A stretch of 11,919 nucleotides of DNA from Faecalibacterium prausnitzii (GTDB lineage: Bacteria; Bacillota; Clostridia; Oscillospirales; Ruminococcaceae), in the NCBI GenBank assembly GCA_002313795.1, contig DCCL01000048.1, forward strand, positions 211 to 12,129. Direction: 5' to 3'. Both the position numbers and the translations under genes were made by a program. Below, piece by piece: positions 9,789 through 11,919 of the stretch; position 1 is the first letter of the stretch, and every line of letters starts with the position of its first letter. The notes below the pieces were generated by a model that made no database searches, had not been told where the DNA came from, and saw only the letters and a program-made list of their open reading frames with translations.

Positions 9789-10976
9789 TCAGACCAAGTT
9801 GATGAACATCGTGATGGCAAGTGTATTGAGGAAGTCCGCAAAGAGACTGCCCACCAGAGGAATGATGAGGTATGCCTTCACCGAGGGAGCATACTTGTCG
9901 CAGACCACCTGCATATTTGCCATGGCGTTGGGGGTCGCGCCCATACCGAAGCCGCAGACACCGGCACAGATGACAGCTGCATCGTAGTCCCGGCCCATGA
10001 CGTTGTAGACCACCAGCGTGGAGAACAGGAACATGAGCAGGGTCTGACCGGCCAGCAGGACGACCAGCGGCCCGGCCAGTTCTGCCAGCTGCCAGAGCTT
10101 GAGGGTGATCATGGCCATGCCCAGGAAGAGCGACAGGCTGATGCCGCCGATATCGTTGATCTCACCCATATGGACGGTATAGCGGCCGCTGTACTCACCC
10201 ACATTCCGGATGCAGGCGGCAGCGATCATGGCGCCGATATAGATGGGGAAGGTCAGGCCGGTGAGGCTCAGCAGGTCGGAGATGATAGTGCCGATGCCGA
10301 TGGCGATGATGAGCTGGAACACTGCCGAGGGGTACATGCTGACATGACGCTCATGCTTCTTCTCATCTTCCACCAGCAGGCTGTCATCCTCAGGCACAAC
10401 GGTCTTGAGCAGGTCATGGCGTTCGATGAGCATCTTGCCCACCGGTCCGCCCATCACGCTGCCCGCGATCAGGCCATAGGTGGCCGCAGCGGTGCAGAGG
10501 GTCGTGGCTCCCGGAATGCCGAACTGCTCCATGACCGGGCCGAATGCGCCTGCTGTGCCGTGACCGCCCACCATAGGGATCGAGCCGGTGCACAGACCCA
10601 CGAGAGCATCCAGTCCCATCGCCTTCGCCAGACCCACCGCCAGAAAGTTCTGGCTCACGATAAGGGTGATGACCAGCCCCAGAAAGAGGAACATTGCCTT
10701 GCCGCCGCTCCGCAGCACCTTGAGGTTAGCCTGAAATCCCACCGAGGTGAAGAAGAATACCATGCACACCTCTTTGAGGATGTCGTCGAAGTTGAACTCT
10801 GCCACACCGGTGACGTAGCATACGCAGGTGAACACCGCAAACAGCACACCGCCCACCACGGGGGCCGGGATGCAGAACCGCTCCAGCAGCCGGATGCGCT
10901 GCCGCAGGAACTTGCCCAGCATCAGCACCACCACCGCAGCGGCCAGTGTCTGATACATATCCAGATAGATGACCAA
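9789..10976 (-). CDS. gltS: Sodium/glutamate symporter GltS
   Basis: This 395-aa membrane carrier of the ESS family imports glutamate with sodium. It aligns with E. coli GltS (401 aa) throughout: IPAPVVGG near the N-terminus, GSIPMVGGHGT in the first half, and CGFGMGATPNAMANMQ in the second half. The latter two are the paired re-entrant-loop motifs of this inverted-repeat transporter. About ten membrane helices are visible, with a charged central cytoplasmic loop (HDLLKTVVPEDDSLLVEDEKKHERH). I place the start at a TTG (10976) behind GAGGGA, which matches the usual N-terminus (IYLD, like HLD in E. coli). An upstream in-frame ATG at 11069 lies outside the predicted transcript, because the promoter at 11065-11037 falls inside that extension. 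ATG at 10958 is the other candidate. Confidence 0.92.
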   Translation of the reverse strand: MVIYLDMYQTLAAAVVVLMLGKFLRQRIRLLERFCIPAPVVGGVLFAVFTCVCYVTGVAEFNFDDILKEVCMVFFFTSVGFQANLKVLRSGGKAMFLFLGLVITLIVSQNFLAVGLAKAMGLDALVGLCTGSIPMVGGHGTAGAFGPVMEQFGIPGATTLCTAAATYGLIAGSVMGGPVGKMLIERHDLLKTVVPEDDSLLVEDEKKHERHVSMYPSAVFQLIIAIGIGTIISDLLSLTGLTFPIYIGAMIAAACIRNVGEYSGRYTVHMGEINDIGGISLSLFLGMAMITLKLWQLAELAGPLVVLLAGQTLLMFLFSTLVVYNVMGRDYDAAVICAGVCGFGMGATPNAMANMQVVCDKYAPSVKAYLIIPLVGSLFADFLNTLAITMFINLV

Positions 10977-11036
10977 TTTCTTTCCCTCTATTCCCTGTAA
11001 AACTCCGCCTGCCATCAAACGCAGACGCTGTTTATC

Positions 11037-11065
11037 ATTATAATCATCCAGAGAGTGAAATGCAA
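11037..11065 (-). promoter_or_regulatory. gltS promoter
   Basis: Read on minus, TTGCAT (11065-11060) and TATAAT (11042-11037) are 17 bases apart. The predicted start near 11030 gives a leader of about 54 nt to the TTG start. It lies just beyond the stop of the 104-aa gene; no terminator is seen between them, so read-through is also possible. Confidence 0.8.
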
Positions 11066-11093
11066 TCATCCTGTCCGGAAATTATCATATTTT

Positions 11094-11408
11094 TCAGCCG
11101 CCGAACAGCCCGAAGAAACTGGTGTGAGTAAAGCCCAGCACGACGAACAGAACGATGAGGGCAAACAGCACCCCGATGATGATATCCAGCTGATGCACCG
11201 TCAGGGGGAATTTATCGTACATCTTCTCTTTGGGGTTGACGAAGTTGGGGTCGTTGTTGTTCAGCAGGCTCTTATGGCCCTCCGGGGCCGCTGCACGGGC
11301 TGCTTCAAAGTCAGCCTGGTCTTTTTCCAGCTGAGCCTCCCGGGCCGCCAGAGCGGCTTCCCGCCGGGCCAGCTCCGCTTCGCGGGCAGTCTGTTCGTTT
11401 TCGGTCAT
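11094..11408 (-). CDS. 104-aa coiled-coil, single-pass membrane protein of unknown function
   Basis: Residues 5-40 form an Ala/Glu/Arg-rich heptad segment (AREAELARREAALAAREAQL), a likely coiled coil. A polar linker (45-70, with NNNDPNFVNP) and a single membrane helix (about 74-95, IIIGVLFALIVLFVVLGF) follow, then a short Phe/Gly tail. With no signal peptide, the coiled coil is probably cytoplasmic and the tail outside. The ATG at 11408 follows AGGAGA. It has its own promoter (11462-11434), which overlaps the terminator of the upstream permease gene. I do not recognise a family. It could be a scaffold or oligomerising membrane anchor; proximity to gltS does not establish a link. Confidence 0.75.
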   Translation of the reverse strand: MTENEQTAREAELARREAALAAREAQLEKDQADFEAARAAAPEGHKSLLNNNDPNFVNPKEKMYDKFPLTVHQLDIIIGVLFALIVLFVVLGFTHTSFFGLFGG

Positions 11409-11433
11409 AATGGTTTTCTCCTGTTTTTTCTTT

Positions 11434-11462
11434 ATTATAACAAACCGGGCCGCCCACTGCAA
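11434..11462 (-). promoter_or_regulatory. Promoter of the 104-aa gene, inside a terminator hairpin
   Basis: Read on minus, TTGCAG (11462-11457) and TATAAT (11439-11434) are 17 bases apart. The -35 occupies the loop, and the spacer the 3' arm, of the terminator at 11443-11478. Confidence 0.8.
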
Positions 11463-11478
11463 TGAGTGAGCGGCCCGG
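11443..11478 (-). terminator. Terminator of the sugar ABC permease gene
   Basis: CCGGGCCGC (11445-11453) and GCGGCCCGG (11470-11478), plus CACT/AGTG inside, form a GC-rich hairpin. On minus it is followed by TTTGTT. It starts about 15 bases after the permease stop. Confidence 0.8.
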
Positions 11479-11493
11479 AGATGCATTTACAGC

Positions 11494-11919
11494 TTACTTC
11501 TTAGCCAGATACTTGCGGATATCGATAGCCACAGCCACGATGATGACAAGGCCCTGAACGATGTAAGTGTAGGAAGAGTTGACATTCATGAACTGCAGAG
11601 CGACCTTCATCAGCTCGAAGACCAGCACGCCGACCAGGATGCCGGGGACAGTGCCGACGCCGCCGGTGGTGGAAACGCCGCCGATGGTGGAAGCTGCGAT
11701 AGCGTCCAGCTCATAGCCCTGAGCAGTGTTGACGGATGCGCCGCCAGACTTTGCAGCCAGCAGGCAGCCTGCCAGACCGAACATGCAGGAAGCCAGGATG
11801 TAGATGCGGATCTTGGTAGCAACGACGTTGACGCCGGCCACCTCAGCAGCAGCCTCGTTGCCGCCGATGGCGTACATGTACTTGCCGTGACGGGTCTTGT
11901 TGTACAGGAACCAGAAGCA
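11494..11919 (-). CDS. mglC: Sugar ABC transporter permease, MglC-like (C-terminal 141 aa)
   Basis: This is the C-terminal part of a BPD_transp_2-family inner-membrane permease; the gene continues past the right edge of the window. Recognisable segments are TRHGKYMYAIGGNEAAAEVAGVN near the left end (the cytoplasmic loop that contacts the ATPase), GYELDAIAASTIGGVSTTGG, GTVPGILVGVLVF and the C-terminal VDIRKYL-type end (DIRKYLAKK). These match MglC (galactose/methyl-galactoside, MglBAC) better than RbsC, especially YELDAIAA-x-x-x-GGVS and the terminal ALDSLKYARKK-like region. The ATPase and binding-protein genes would be expected further right on minus. A hairpin terminator follows. The specific sugar is an inference. 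Confidence 0.8.
   Translation of the reverse strand, partial: CFWFLYNKTRHGKYMYAIGGNEAAAEVAGVNVVATKIRIYILASCMFGLAGCLLAAKSGGASVNTAQGYELDAIAASTIGGVSTTGGVGTVPGILVGVLVFELMKVALQFMNVNSSYTYIVQGLVIIVAVAIDIRKYLAKK

Noticed and set aside
11015..11069. Upstream ATG starts for gltS (11069, 11015)
   Set aside because: The first lies upstream of the -10 of a TTGCAT-17-TATAAT promoter and so outside the transcript. The second has no ribosome binding site. The added residues are hydrophilic and do not match the GltS N-terminus.

Overview
The window looks like chromosomal DNA of a Gram-positive, moderately GC-rich gut Clostridium relative, most likely Faecalibacterium or a close member of the Ruminococcaceae/Oscillospiraceae. 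This is inferred from the protein sequences (RecG, an AzgA/PbuG-type permease, GltS, an MglC-like permease), strong AGGAGG ribosome binding sites, sigma-A promoters near TTGACA-17-TATAAT, a tRNA without encoded CCA, and GC-rich intergenic repeats. No database was consulted. No phage, insertion sequence, CRISPR array or rRNA is visible.

Layout, left to right. 1-777: end of an intergenic repeat, then an ArAE_1/FUSC-type membrane protein. 781-1236: a candidate type I toxin-antitoxin locus, with a 45-aa hydrophobic peptide on the minus strand and a short plus-strand RNA from a perfect consensus promoter. 1240-3440: recG with its own promoter and terminator. 3473-3749: a second small-toxin locus, with a 33-aa membrane peptide and a convergent antisense RNA. 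3763-4464 (minus): a calcineurin-like phosphoesterase with an altered metal site, divergent from 4628-5983, a membrane-anchored DD-carboxypeptidase homologue that has lost its catalytic residues. 5985-6343: a repeat copy and tRNA-Tyr(GTA). 6426-7147 (minus): an orphan Hpt-domain gene behind a c-di-GMP-I (GEMM-I) riboswitch and terminator. 7160-7820: about 660 bases with no gene, holding a 21-bp hairpin, a third repeat copy and outward promoters. 7822-9244: a guanine/hypoxanthine-type permease. 9243-9565: a third small-toxin locus, paralogous to the second. 9574-11065 (minus): gltS plus a 67-aa protein in one operon. 11094-11919 (minus): a 104-aa coiled-coil membrane protein and the C-terminal part of a sugar ABC permease.

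Most protein genes are independent housekeeping or transport units with their own promoters and terminators. The most unusual content lies between them. Two loci encode peptides sharing Y-I-C-x-W-L-D and an identical C-terminal DNA end. In both, a convergent RNA carries direct repeats of the toxin's ribosome-binding and start region and shares a terminator hairpin with the toxin mRNA. This is the architecture of the plasmid pAD1 par (Fst) system. The locus near 0.9 kb is built differently: the toxin mRNA and antitoxin RNA begin with the same sequence element, which carries an anti-Shine-Dalgarno motif. The other main points are the inactivated carboxypeptidase and the link between c-di-GMP sensing and a lone phosphotransfer protein.
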